From the NCBI RefSeq assembly GCF_034263275.1, contig NZ_CP139559.1:1860001-1924000 (forward strand): DNA of 64,000 nucleotides, given 5' to 3'. The notes beneath the pieces are model-generated. The model worked only from the letters and a program-made list of their open reading frames with translations. It was not told where the DNA came from and did no database searches. This document shows positions 1-9,500 of this stretch, one piece after another; positions within the stretch are counted from its first letter, which is position 1; every line of letters begins with the position of its first letter. The stretch is from Mucilaginibacter sp. cycad4 (GTDB lineage: Bacteria; Bacteroidota; Bacteroidia; Sphingobacteriales; Sphingobacteriaceae). The translations under genes were made by a program, and so were the position numbers.

Positions 1-1
1 C

Positions 2-556
2 GGGGTTTATGCTATGCGGCTGACATTATTTGTATTATTTTCATCCATCGCAGCACTTATTTATCTTGGTGCGGCGGTGACGCTGGGTGCAGTTTTCAGG
101 CATGAAGTTGACGGTTTGATCTCTGCATTAAGCCATTATGGTAAGCTGGGAGGTTTATTTGTCGTCGTTTTATTCGGCTTATACCTTTTGTTCAAATGGC
201 TTCGCCGCTATCGCCTTATCAGGCAGTTTGAAACGGATAGGGTAACTGTGAATGATTTGATAGAATTGATAGATGGAAAATCGGATCCTGTGATACTTGA
301 TGCACGGCCAATAGATCAGCGCACAAGAAATGGATTTATACCGGGTTCAGTCCCCATAGATGAAAGCAGTTTTAATGATATTGCCGACCGGTACGCAGCA
401 CATAAGGAGATTGTTATTTACTGTTCGTGCCCCAATGAAATAACCGCTGCAAGATATGCAGAGAAATTACGCAAAGTTGGCCTGAAGCGCATCCGCCCAT
501 TAGTAGGAGGAATTGATGCATGGGCCGAATCAGGCCAGCAGGTTACATTTCTTTAG
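2..556 (+). CDS. DedA-type membrane protein with C-terminal rhodanese domain (5' end outside window)
   Basis: The frame is open from the first bases of the window, so the true start lies upstream; the Met at 14 is probably internal. The visible N-terminal part has two hydrophobic segments separated by a short loop, as in the last helices of DedA/SNARE-associated membrane proteins. A rhodanese domain follows, with the usual D-A-R-P-I strand and a Cys-containing loop C-S-C-P-N-E where the sulfur-carrying Cys sits. DedA-rhodanese fusions are known in bacteria. The DedA part is thought to act in membrane homeostasis or lipid flipping; the substrate of the rhodanese part is unknown. The assignment of the missing N-terminus is inference. 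Confidence 0.7.
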   Translation, partial: GVYAMRLTLFVLFSSIAALIYLGAAVTLGAVFRHEVDGLISALSHYGKLGGLFVVVLFGLYLLFKWLRRYRLIRQFETDRVTVNDLIELIDGKSDPVILDARPIDQRTRNGFIPGSVPIDESSFNDIADRYAAHKEIVIYCSCPNEITAARYAEKLRKVGLKRIRPLVGGIDAWAESGQQVTFL

Positions 557-570
557 CGCTTTATTTCCCA

Positions 571-1127
571 ACGTCATTACTGTAAGCACCAGGAAAATCC
601 TGAAAAAATCGTGATGACGAGTAAATAAATTTCAGGAACAATGTGCGCGGGCCGCGTTAGTGATAGTAGCGGATACCGGCCTGTGATTAAGGCCTGTGCA
701 GTATGAGCGTATGAGCCCGGCCCGTTGGCTAACGGGAACGCCCATGTCTATAAATCAATTAAATAATCAGTAACTTACATTTGCATTATTATAAAACACT
801 AAGCAATAGCCTGCTTTACAGGGCGGACTTGTACCGCTCCTCTGCCTGTAGGGGATTGCTTAGTGCCTTATAATGACGTGATCGTAAATTGTTAATTATT
901 AAGATATTTTTTCGATGCGTTTTATGATATGGGCGTTCCCGTTAGCTAACGGGCTGGTCCGCCAGCTGGCGGATGCAAGTCCTCGCCTTGCCTGCCCGCA
1001 AACCCAACCCGCGCTGTGGGCTTTACGCTGCTATCCCTAACGCGCCCCCGCGCAACATCCCTAAAGTATAGCTTGTACGTCATTACATTTTTTTTCAGGA
1101 TTTTCCTGATGGCTACTCGCAATGACG
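571..1127. repeat. Nested inverted-repeat array between genes
   Basis: This gene-free stretch is a nest of inverted repeats. The outer arms (about 571-618 and 1077-1127) share a segment containing CAGGAAAATCCTGA between CGTCATT-like ends. The second arms (about 641-745 and 928-1068) share a GCGCGG...GCGTTAG-GATAG-AGCG block and a block ending CGTTxGCTAACGGGAACGCCCAT. A third palindrome sits in the middle. The GCGTTAGGGATAG-type block resembles multicopy intergenic repeats of Bacteroidota (Flavo-1-like), recalled from memory and not searched. No ORF here looks real. Confidence 0.6.
785..880. repeat. Intergenic palindromic repeat, copy 1
   Basis: Arms CACTAAGCAAT (about 797-807) and ATTGCTTAGTG (about 854-864) extend outward to CATTAT/ATAATG and enclose a loop with a smaller hairpin. 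The right arm, GGGGATTGCTT.GTGCCT....AATGACGTG, matches the right arm of the palindrome at 60442-60523, so the two are copies of one dispersed repeat family. Confidence 0.6.
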
Positions 1128-1152
1128 ACTTTTTTATTCTTATTCCCCTTCG

Positions 1153-3558
1153 TTACCCGTTCCCTACACGCTGCATTTCATCGGCAGCACCGTTATCGCG
1201 CTTAACCGTTTTGTAGGTTTTGCCGAAACGATAGGTAAACGCAAGCACCACTACGCGGCTGTCGCGCTTAATCTTAAAATACTCGGTAGCATTGGGGAAC
1301 TGCGTTAAGCCTTCCATAGCGTTGGTATAGAATATATCCCGCATGCTCAGCTTCAGGGTAGCCTTCTTTTTAAATACCGACATGCCTAACCCTGCCGAGA
1401 GCTGCCCGGTAGGGTACAGCAGTTCCTGCACATCGTTACGGGCGCGGGTGGTATAAAAGCCCGATACCTCGCCCGTAAAACGTTTGCCGAAGGTGAACTG
1501 GTTATTGGCGTTGAGGTTAAGCTGGTTAATATCTGACGTGTAATGATTGCCGTTAAAACCGCTTAGTTTTTTGTAATTGTACAGCGCCTGTGCTGTTAGC
1601 GTCCACCAGTTGGTAGGTGATGCCGTAACAGCTTCAGACAGGCCTATAATGTACGTGCGCCCAACGTTTCCCTGTGTATACAGCAAAATGCCCGCAAGGG
1701 TTGGATCGCTCAAAAAGATTTGCGAAAAGTAGTTGTTGATATTACTGTAAGATACTGTGGTGGTGAGCAGGTTTTTGTATTGATGGCTCAGCTCCAGGTT
1801 CCAGCTGTATTGCGGCAAAATGTAAGGGTTACCGGTTTGATAGGTGTACTTGTTGATGATAAAATAGAACGGGTTGAGCGTTTGATAAACCGGGCGATCA
1901 ATACGACGGCTCAGGGTTAAAGTAAAGTTATTGGCAGTATCGGCCTGGTAACTGAAATAGCCGCTGGGAAAAAGGCTGCCGTAGTTGCGCGAAAAGGCCG
2001 AATCTTTTTGCAGCGCGTTACCCAGTTGATGGGCATGATAATCAGTATGCTCATAACGCAAACCTACCTGGTAGGAGATGGCTTTATGCTTGCGCTCCCA
2101 TTGCGTGTAGGCCGCGTGGATGTTCTCGCTGTAAAGGAAATGATTACTGCGGTTTAGGTCGTCCGTCCATTGGCCCGAGATGAAGTTTTGATAACCGGCG
2201 GAGTTATCGGTACTGCTGTGTGCCGATTTCCAGCCCATTTGTAATTGGCTGTCGTTGTCGGTTTTAAGTGTATAGTCGGCTTTACCTGTAAGTATGGTGA
2301 TGCCTGTGGGGATGCTGGCGCGCGTTGATTCGTTATAACCGCCTGTGGTTTGCAGGCGGTTGTTAAAATTCTGGTTGCTGGCAATGTTGTAGTGCAGCCA
2401 GTCGGCATCAGCGCTGAGGTCCTGGGTTTTGCTGATGGCATGGCGAAGGCTCAGGCTTACCTGCCCGTTTTTAAACCGGCTGTTGTTGGCGTTGTCGGTA
2501 GCGATGACCGAATCTGCTGTGCCACCCGGGTTAAGCCAGCGCGCCGAAGCTGTATTGTTACCCTTGCGGTGGATCATGGTTCCGCCAAGCACAATGCCGA
2601 CCGTGGTTTTGGGCGAAACGTCATAATCCAGCCCCGCTTTGGCCGTATTATTCAGCAGCGTACCGGTGAAGTGTGACGGCTGCTCCAATGTTGAAGTGAT
2701 TGCCCCACTCGCGTTGGTGTATTTGCGCAGCGCGTACAGGTTGGTAAGATATTGCTGACGGCTGATATTGTAATTAAAGAAAGTGCTGATGCGCCCCGCG
2801 CGGTAATTGAGCACCAGCGTATTATTGGTTTTGAAGTAAACACCTTGCGCCACCGTGGCCGAAACCGATCCGTTAAAACCCTTTTGCCGGTTCTTTTTGG
2901 TTTTAATATTGATGACCCCCGCATTTCCGCTGGCATCATACCTCGCCGTGGGATTGGCAATCAGCTCAATTTGTGATACCTGGCCGGAGCTCATACTACT
3001 GAGCAGGTTGTTCAGATCGGCGCCGGAGAGATAGGTAGGCTTGCCATCTATCATCACCAGCACCCCGGGCTTGCCTTGCAAAGAAATGCCGCCATTACGG
3101 TCGACCATCACACCAGGCGATTTCTCCAATACCTCCAATACAGTAGCCCCCACGTTGGTTACCGAGGCTTCCACGTTCACGATCACCTTTCCCTGCTTCA
3201 CTTCCACCGGCGGCGTTTTGGCGGTGATGTTTACCTCTTTCAATATGGTACTAATGGGTTGCATACGGATGGTATCCTGCTTTACATGCTCCGCAGTAGA
3301 GTAGCTGCGGGTAGTTTGGGGCTGATAACCGGTATAAGTTACCGAGAAGCTAAATGTTCCTGGCTGAATGTCTTGAAACCTGGCCTGGCCGCGGGCATTA
3401 CTTATGATTACGCTTACCTGCAGGTTAGCCTGGATCAGTTTAACGGTGGCACCATCGGCGGGTTGGGCATTTTCTTTAACAACTACCAGCGTAAACTGCT
3501 GTGCAAAGCCGCCCATGGGTAACAGGGCCAGTAGAAAGAGTAAAAGTGTACGGGTCAT
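1153..3558 (-). CDS. TonB-dependent receptor-like outer-membrane beta-barrel protein
   Basis: 801 residues. It has a signal peptide (about residues 1-20, ending GGFAQQ), then a carboxypeptidase-regulatory-like domain (about 25-110), a plug domain (about 125-215, with GKPGVLVMIDGKPTYL and the sequence leading to GNAGVINIKTKK), and a long C-terminal region rich in alternating beta strands, as in the outer-membrane beta-barrel family 3. Such proteins sit in the outer membrane and are thought to import unknown ligands using TonB energy. No SusD partner is adjacent, so the ligand cannot be guessed. Its first ~110 codons and upstream region are duplicated at 5861-6285. Confidence 0.85.
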   Translation of the reverse strand: MTRTLLLFLLALLPMGGFAQQFTLVVVKENAQPADGATVKLIQANLQVSVIISNARGQARFQDIQPGTFSFSVTYTGYQPQTTRSYSTAEHVKQDTIRMQPISTILKEVNITAKTPPVEVKQGKVIVNVEASVTNVGATVLEVLEKSPGVMVDRNGGISLQGKPGVLVMIDGKPTYLSGADLNNLLSSMSSGQVSQIELIANPTARYDASGNAGVINIKTKKNRQKGFNGSVSATVAQGVYFKTNNTLVLNYRAGRISTFFNYNISRQQYLTNLYALRKYTNASGAITSTLEQPSHFTGTLLNNTAKAGLDYDVSPKTTVGIVLGGTMIHRKGNNTASARWLNPGGTADSVIATDNANNSRFKNGQVSLSLRHAISKTQDLSADADWLHYNIASNQNFNNRLQTTGGYNESTRASIPTGITILTGKADYTLKTDNDSQLQMGWKSAHSSTDNSAGYQNFISGQWTDDLNRSNHFLYSENIHAAYTQWERKHKAISYQVGLRYEHTDYHAHQLGNALQKDSAFSRNYGSLFPSGYFSYQADTANNFTLTLSRRIDRPVYQTLNPFYFIINKYTYQTGNPYILPQYSWNLELSHQYKNLLTTTVSYSNINNYFSQIFLSDPTLAGILLYTQGNVGRTYIIGLSEAVTASPTNWWTLTAQALYNYKKLSGFNGNHYTSDINQLNLNANNQFTFGKRFTGEVSGFYTTRARNDVQELLYPTGQLSAGLGMSVFKKKATLKLSMRDIFYTNAMEGLTQFPNATEYFKIKRDSRVVVLAFTYRFGKTYKTVKRDNGAADEMQRVGNG

Positions 3559-3844
3559 TCAGTCAATCCTAATAATCCGGTAAGATAGTCAGGATGAGGC
3601 TGATGTTTGCAATTTAAGGCGCGAAATTATGGGTGAAAATCACTTTTATGAACGGAGCGGACATGCGGCGGAAATAATCTTGTCGCGAATTACCCCCGGG
3701 ATTGTCGCTTTTGCACACTGCGAAATACCGGCGTGCATCACATCTTTGTATCGTTGATTAAGTTTATGATCAATTAGGATTGTGTTACGAAAAACAACAA
3801 AGTAAACCGGCAACCGTACAAAATTTTTAAATAAGCAAATAACG

Positions 3845-5236
3845 ATGAGTACATTACAGATCACAAGCTCGAAACTCTGGAACGCCATTAAGCTTTCCCT
3901 TAATGGCGAGCAACAGGATTATACGCAGGGCAGTATTCCGAAAGCCATCTTTTTACTGGCTATTCCAATGATCCTGGAATTAAGCCTGGAAAGCGTTTTT
4001 GCGGTGGTGGATATGTTTTTTGTAAGTAAACTTGGGCAAAACGCTATAGCTACGGTAGGTTTAACAGAGTCGGTTATCACCATCGTCTATTCTATCGCCA
4101 TCGGTTTAAGCACCGCAGCAACAGCAATCGTAGCGCGAAGGATCGGCGAAAAGAAACCTGAAGCTGCGGCCCATGCCGGCGCCCAGTCGCTGGTAATCTG
4201 CCTGATCACCACTGTTTTGGTTAGCCTGGCCGGAGTTTTATATGCACCGGAAATTTTAAAGCTGATGGGGGCAAGCGAAGAAGTGGTTAGGGACGGAGCT
4301 GTTTTTACCCGGATCATGCTGGGCAGCAGCCTTGTGATTATCCTTTTGTTTCTGATCAACGGAATTTTTCGCGGTGCGGGCGATGCCGCTATGGCGATGA
4401 AAAGTCTTTGGATCGCAAGCACCATCAACATTATTCTTTGCCCGGTTTTCATTCACTTTTTTGGGTTGAAAGGCGCTGCCATGGCCACCGTAATTGGGCG
4501 GAGCTGCGGGGTTACTTTCCAGGTATACCACCTGTTTAAAGGCAGCGGCATTCTGAAGTTTCGCTGGGCCCACTTTAATTGGGATCCGACGATTGTAAAA
4601 ACCATCATCACTGTTGCCTGGCCTGCAACTTTTCAATTTATCATTGCAAGCGGCAGCTGGATTATCCTGACCCGGCTGGTTGCCGAAACCGGTGGTACAG
4701 CAGCTTCGGCCGGCTACCAGATCGCTTTCCGGAATTTTGTTTTCTTTATTTTACCCTGCTGGGGATTAAGTAATGCTGCCGCTACTTTAGTAGGGCAAAA
4801 CTTAGGTGCAGGCCATGTTGACAGGGCAGCTCAAAGTGTGCTGCTTACGGCACGATATAACGCCGTATTAATGAGTTTTGTTATGCTGCTGTTCCTGTTC
4901 TTCGCCCGTCCCATAATCAGCATATTTACAACCGACCCCGTTATTTTGGACTTCGGGAGTACGGCGCTCCGCATCATTGGTTCGGGATTTATTTTTTACG
5001 CCATAGCCATGGTCATGAGCCAGGCCTTAAACGGGGCCGGCGATACCAAAACGCCTACATGGATCAATTTCGGTTGCTTCTGGCTTTTCCAGGTGCCCTT
5101 AGCTTATATACTTGCCAAAGGCTTTGGTATGCATTCGGCAGGCGCAATCGCCGCAGTGCCGGCAGCCGAAGCGCTTTTAGCCCTGGTTTCCTGGTATTAT
5201 TTCAAAAAAGGGAACTGGAAAAAGGTGAAGGTGTAA
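3845..5236 (+). CDS. MATE family efflux transporter
   Basis: 463 residues with about twelve hydrophobic helices in two homologous halves, the usual size for MATE exporters of the inner membrane, which expel cationic drugs or metabolites using a Na+ or H+ gradient. Family-like motifs include the N-terminal PMILELSLESVFAVVDMFFV helix and the GAGD motifs in both halves (FRGAGDA near 180, LNGAGDT near 400). It is divergent from the receptor gene, with 286 bp between them and no recognised promoter. DoxX follows 40 bp downstream in the same direction, so the two may be cotranscribed. The substrate is unknown. Confidence 0.9.
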   Translation: MSTLQITSSKLWNAIKLSLNGEQQDYTQGSIPKAIFLLAIPMILELSLESVFAVVDMFFVSKLGQNAIATVGLTESVITIVYSIAIGLSTAATAIVARRIGEKKPEAAAHAGAQSLVICLITTVLVSLAGVLYAPEILKLMGASEEVVRDGAVFTRIMLGSSLVIILLFLINGIFRGAGDAAMAMKSLWIASTINIILCPVFIHFFGLKGAAMATVIGRSCGVTFQVYHLFKGSGILKFRWAHFNWDPTIVKTIITVAWPATFQFIIASGSWIILTRLVAETGGTAASAGYQIAFRNFVFFILPCWGLSNAAATLVGQNLGAGHVDRAAQSVLLTARYNAVLMSFVMLLFLFFARPIISIFTTDPVILDFGSTALRIIGSGFIFYAIAMVMSQALNGAGDTKTPTWINFGCFWLFQVPLAYILAKGFGMHSAGAIAAVPAAEALLALVSWYYFKKGNWKKVKV

Positions 5237-5275
5237 GCTGCTCATTATAACTTAAAAAACAATTAAACCACATAA

Positions 5276-5653
5276 ATGATGAAAAAGACAATCCTATTTA
5301 TTGTATGCCTGTTATTCGGGCTGATGTTTATCAATGCCGGCCTGAACAAGTTTTTAAATTACATGCCCGTACCCAAAGACATGCCGAAAAATGCCATGGC
5401 CATGTTCGGTGCTATTATGCAGATCAAATGGCTGATGCCGCTTATCGGCATTGCCGAGATCGTCGGGGGCATCCTGGTGATTATTCCCCGTTTCAGGGCT
5501 TTAGGTGCGGTGATCCTTTTCCCCGTTATGGTTGGCATCCTGTTAACCGTTATTTCTTTATCGTCGGGATTACCGATGGTGCTCGTACTTTGGGCGGTGC
5601 TTATCTGGGTGATTATTGAAAACAGGGAGAAATATTTTCCTATGGTCCGGTAG
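5276..5653 (+). CDS. DoxX family membrane protein
   Basis: 125 residues with four predicted membrane helices. It opens MMKKTILFIVCLLFGLMFINAGLNKF and has the G-x-x-E-x-x-G-G pattern (GIAEIVGGI) of DoxX/SURF4-like proteins. Members include the small subunit of archaeal thiosulfate:quinone oxidoreductase, but most bacterial ones have no proven role. Two ATG codons lie in tandem at 5276 and 5279; either may be used. It probably forms a unit with the MATE gene, and a strong hairpin follows 55 bp after the stop. Confidence 0.85.
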   Translation: MMKKTILFIVCLLFGLMFINAGLNKFLNYMPVPKDMPKNAMAMFGAIMQIKWLMPLIGIAEIVGGILVIIPRFRALGAVILFPVMVGILLTVISLSSGLPMVLVLWAVLIWVIIENREKYFPMVR

Positions 5654-5708
5654 TGAATGGCCTGTACGGCAAGCTATGTTACGCAGTTCGCCGGTTTCAT
5701 TAAAAAGC

Positions 5709-5739
5709 ACAGGCTTCGTTAACGTTTAACGAAGCCTGT
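5709..5739 (+). terminator. Perfect 14-bp hairpin after doxX
   Basis: ACAGGCTTCGTTAA, a 3-base loop CGT, then TTAACGAAGCCTGT: a perfect 14-bp stem just after the MATE-DoxX unit. The following T-run is weak (CTTGTCTGCGCAGTTTTGTTT), so termination on the + strand is likely but not certain. Confidence 0.55.
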
Positions 5740-5860
5740 CTTGTCTGCGCAGTTTTGTTTGTTGTTTAACGAGAACGGGGCAATGACAAGATAAATTGAA
5801 AGGCACGAGTACGTTACGCTTTTTTGTCGGCGCTACATACTTGCGCCAGTTTGTGGGGGG

Positions 5861-6195
5861 AGTGATGCTTACCTCTTTCAGTACCGTACTAAGGGCTTGC
5901 ATGCGGATGGTATCCTGCTTTACATTTTCCGCAATAGAGTAGCTGCGGGTGGTTTGAGGCTGATAACCCATATAAGTTACCGAGAAGCTAAATGTTCCCA
6001 GCGGGATGTCTGAAACCTGGCCTGCCCGCGGGCATTACTTACGTTAAGGCTTACTTGCCGGTTAGCCCGGATCAGTTTAACGGTGGCATCATCAGCAGGC
6101 TGGGCATTTTCTTTAACAACTATCAGCGTAAATTGCTGTGCGAAGCCGCCCAAGGGTAACAGGGCCAGTAGAAAAAGTAAAAGTGTACGGGTCAT
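5861..6195 (-). pseudogene. Broken duplicate of the outer-membrane receptor 5' end
   Basis: Reading from 6195 the protein starts MTRTLLLFLLALLPLGGFAQQ, nearly the same as the receptor at 1153-3558. One base is missing near 6010 (GTCTTGAAAC in the intact copy, GTCTGAAAC here), which shifts the frame. Restoring it recovers F-Q-D-I-P-L-G and then the downstream homologous frame. Homology stops near 5861, after the codons for KEV-SIT, leaving only about 110 codons. The upstream region is duplicated too, to about 6285. No barrel remains, so this is a remnant and not a functional gene. Confidence 0.85.
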
Positions 6196-6515
6196 TCAAT
6201 CAATCCTAATAATCCCGTAAGATAGTTAGGCTGAGGTGGATGTTTGTAATTAAAGGCACGAAAAATGTGGGTGAAAATCACTTTTTTATCTCGCTGCGTG
6301 AATTGGTGATTGCACCTGGTTTTATCGCGGTTTTAATATGCTTTATTGGTTTTTACCATTTCAACTTTAATCATCAAATATCTTTTTATTTTTCGCCTCC
6401 CTCACTGATTAGATATAGAAACCTTAAACGATAAATTAATATATTCGGGCATTAATAAAATCAGTCAAGATGAGGGGGCATTGACGACGCTCATCTCAGG
6501 GACACATCCTAAACC

Positions 6516-9500
6516 ATGATCAGATTTTTACTTGTTATAGTTATAGAATTATTACTTTGTGCGGGTACGCAGGCGCAAACTAACCAGGTAGTAACCGCTG
6601 GTGCAATTACAAAAGCAGTCAACTTTTCGGCAGGAGGCTGTGTTTATAATTGGACTAATAATAATAGCGGTATTGGTTTAGCTGCCAGCGGCAACGGTGA
6701 TATTGCTTCATTTACAGCGGTTAATAACACTACCGTTCCAATTGTAGCTACAATAACGGCCAAGCCTGCCCTTAAGGGCTTCGCGTACATACCGAACTCA
6801 GAGCCTTCTGGTAGTATATCGGTTGTAAATGTTGCTAATAACACGGTTATAGCTACTATTCCGGTGGGACGGTTTCCATCATCAGCATCATTAAGCCCTG
6901 ACGGTAGCCGTTTATATGTTACAAGTTTTGATAATAACACAGTAATTGTGATTAATACGGCAACTAACGCCATAATTGCTACAATACCTATTTTGGCGGG
7001 CCCGGCATATCAGGTTGTAGTGAGTCCGGGCGGTAGCCGTTTATATGTTTCAAATCAGCGGGCTGATTTTGTTTCAGTTATCAATACTATTACAAATACT
7101 GTACAGGCAACTATCCATGTAGGCAGGGATCCTAATGGGTTGGCAATTACTAAGGATGGTGGTCGTGTGTATGTTTCACATGGTGGCGGCAACGTTTTCG
7201 TTATAAATACTTCCAACAATACGGTTTTGCAAACCATTAATACCGGCATGGCAGGATGGGGTATTGCTTTAAGTCCTGATGACAGCCGACTGTACGTTAC
7301 TACGCTTAGTGGTATTGCTGTTATAAACACAGTTACGGGTGCAGTTGTAAATACCATACCTGTTGGTACAGCGGCAACAGCGATTTCAATAAACAATGCC
7401 GGTGACAGACTATATGTTGCCAACACCGGCTCGGGAAGTATATCGGTTATAGATATATCAAACAATGCCATTGTAGCTACAATACCTGTTGGCGAGTCTC
7501 CTTTAGGTGTATCGTTAACCGGAGACGGCAGCATTTTATATGTAATAAACAATATAATAGATAATAATGTGGTGAGGATTAACACCGCCACTAACAGGGT
7601 GATTTCCACAAATACCGTTGGGATATATCATGAATCTTTAGGAAACTTTGTTTCGGGGCCGACGTGCCCGCCTGTTACCTTTACCATTACGGTAAACCCA
7701 CCACCGGTAATTACCGCGGGTGCTGTTACAGGTACCGCTACCGCCTGCATTGGTACGCCTTCAACAAGCCCCAATATTCAGCAGTTTATTGCTTCGGGAA
7801 AATATCTCACAGGTAATATTAAGGTTACAGCCCCGCCAGGGTTTGAGGTATCGCTTAACGCTGTAGGTAGTTATGCAAATACAGTAATACTTACCCAAAC
7901 TGGTGGAATAGTAAATGATACAAAAATTTATGTCCGGGTGGCTGCGTTATCTACAGCCGGCGCTATATCCGGTAATATCGTTTTATCGTCTTCGGGTTCG
8001 GCAAATCATAATATCTCTGTAAAAGGTGTTATAACCGGTCTCCCCACGGTAAATCCCGTAGCTGATCAAATCAAAGACAACGGGACCGCTACTAACCCCA
8101 TAAACTTTACAGGGAGCGGCAATGTTTACAAATGGACAAATGACAATCCCGGCATTGGGCTGTCGGCAACCGGCACGGGAAATATCGCCTCATTTATTGC
8201 TACAAATACCGGCACTGATCCGGTTACCGCCAATTTATCGGTGAGCACGATGATATCGGGTATGGCTTATATTTCAAACGTTGGTGCTAATACTGTTTCG
8301 GTAATTAATACAGCAACCAATAAGGTAGTATCAACTATCGGCGTTGGTAACAGCCCAATAGGGGTTTCTGTAAGCCCCGATAAAAAAAGAGTATATGTAG
8401 CCAACTCGGCCAGCGGCGATATATCGGTTATCGACGCTGTAAATAATACGCTTATAACCAACGTTAAAGTAGGCTCGTACCCTTATTATGTAGTAGCGAG
8501 CCCCGATGGAACCAACGTATATGCCTTAAATTATAACGATGATAACGTATCCGTTATAAATGCGGGTACCAATACCGTAACCCGTACAATCTCTGTAGGA
8601 GATAAACCGGTAACAGCCGTTGTAAGCCCTGATGGCAGCCGTTTGTATGTTGCAAATTATGATGCCAAAACGGTAAGCATCATTAATACGATTAATGGAT
8701 CAAGTGTAAAAACGATTGGTGTAGGTACAGAGCCCTGGGGTATGGCAATAAGCCCCGACGGAAGCCGTGTTTACGTTGGCAGCGCCTACACGGGTACAAT
8801 TGGCATAATTAATACGCAAAGCAACACTTTTGAGGCGATTTCAGCGGGTGGCACGCATCCGCAGGGGATAACAGTAAGCCCCGATGGTAAATGGATTTAT
8901 ACCAGCAATTCGGCCTCAAACACTGTATCTGTTATTAATGCCGAAACCAAAGCTGTTGCTGCAGTAATAACAGTAGGGCAGGCCCCTTTGGGTATTTCCC
9001 TTACCCCTGATGGCGATTTAGCTTATGTGGCATGTTTCCGGTCTAACGATGTCTGGGTCATTAATACCGCTTCCAATCAGGTAGTTGCATCAGTAAAGGT
9101 GGGTGCACAACCAAATACAATAGGTGATTTTGTGACGGGCGGCAGTATTTGTAGTAGTGTACCAACCAGGTTTAAAATAACAGTAAATTCAACTTTTCCA
9201 TCTTTATCTGCCGGTGCGGTAACAGGCAATATCTCTGCCTGTGCGGGCTCAGTTTCTGTCAGTCCAAACATTCAGCAGTTTACTGTTTCGGCACATAACC
9301 TAAGCGCAAATGTTATTGTAAAACCGCCAGTTGGTTTTGAAGTATCATTCAACAAGGGTATCGGCTACAGTAATAATTTAACTATTTCACCGGTAGCAGG
9401 AATTGTTGATAATGTTATCGTTTATGTACGCGCCGCAGCGGCACAATTGGCAGGTGATATAGTTGGTAATGTTATATTAAGTTCAACAGGCGCTTCAAAT

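Noticed and set aside
3076..3522. Plus-strand 148-codon ORF opposite the receptor gene
   Set aside because: Shadow of the well-supported receptor; no start context and no recognisable domain.
7055..7609. Minus-strand 184-codon ORF inside the propeller gene
   Set aside because: Repetitive antisense of the YVTN repeats; low-complexity Thr/Leu/Val pattern that recurs in each module.
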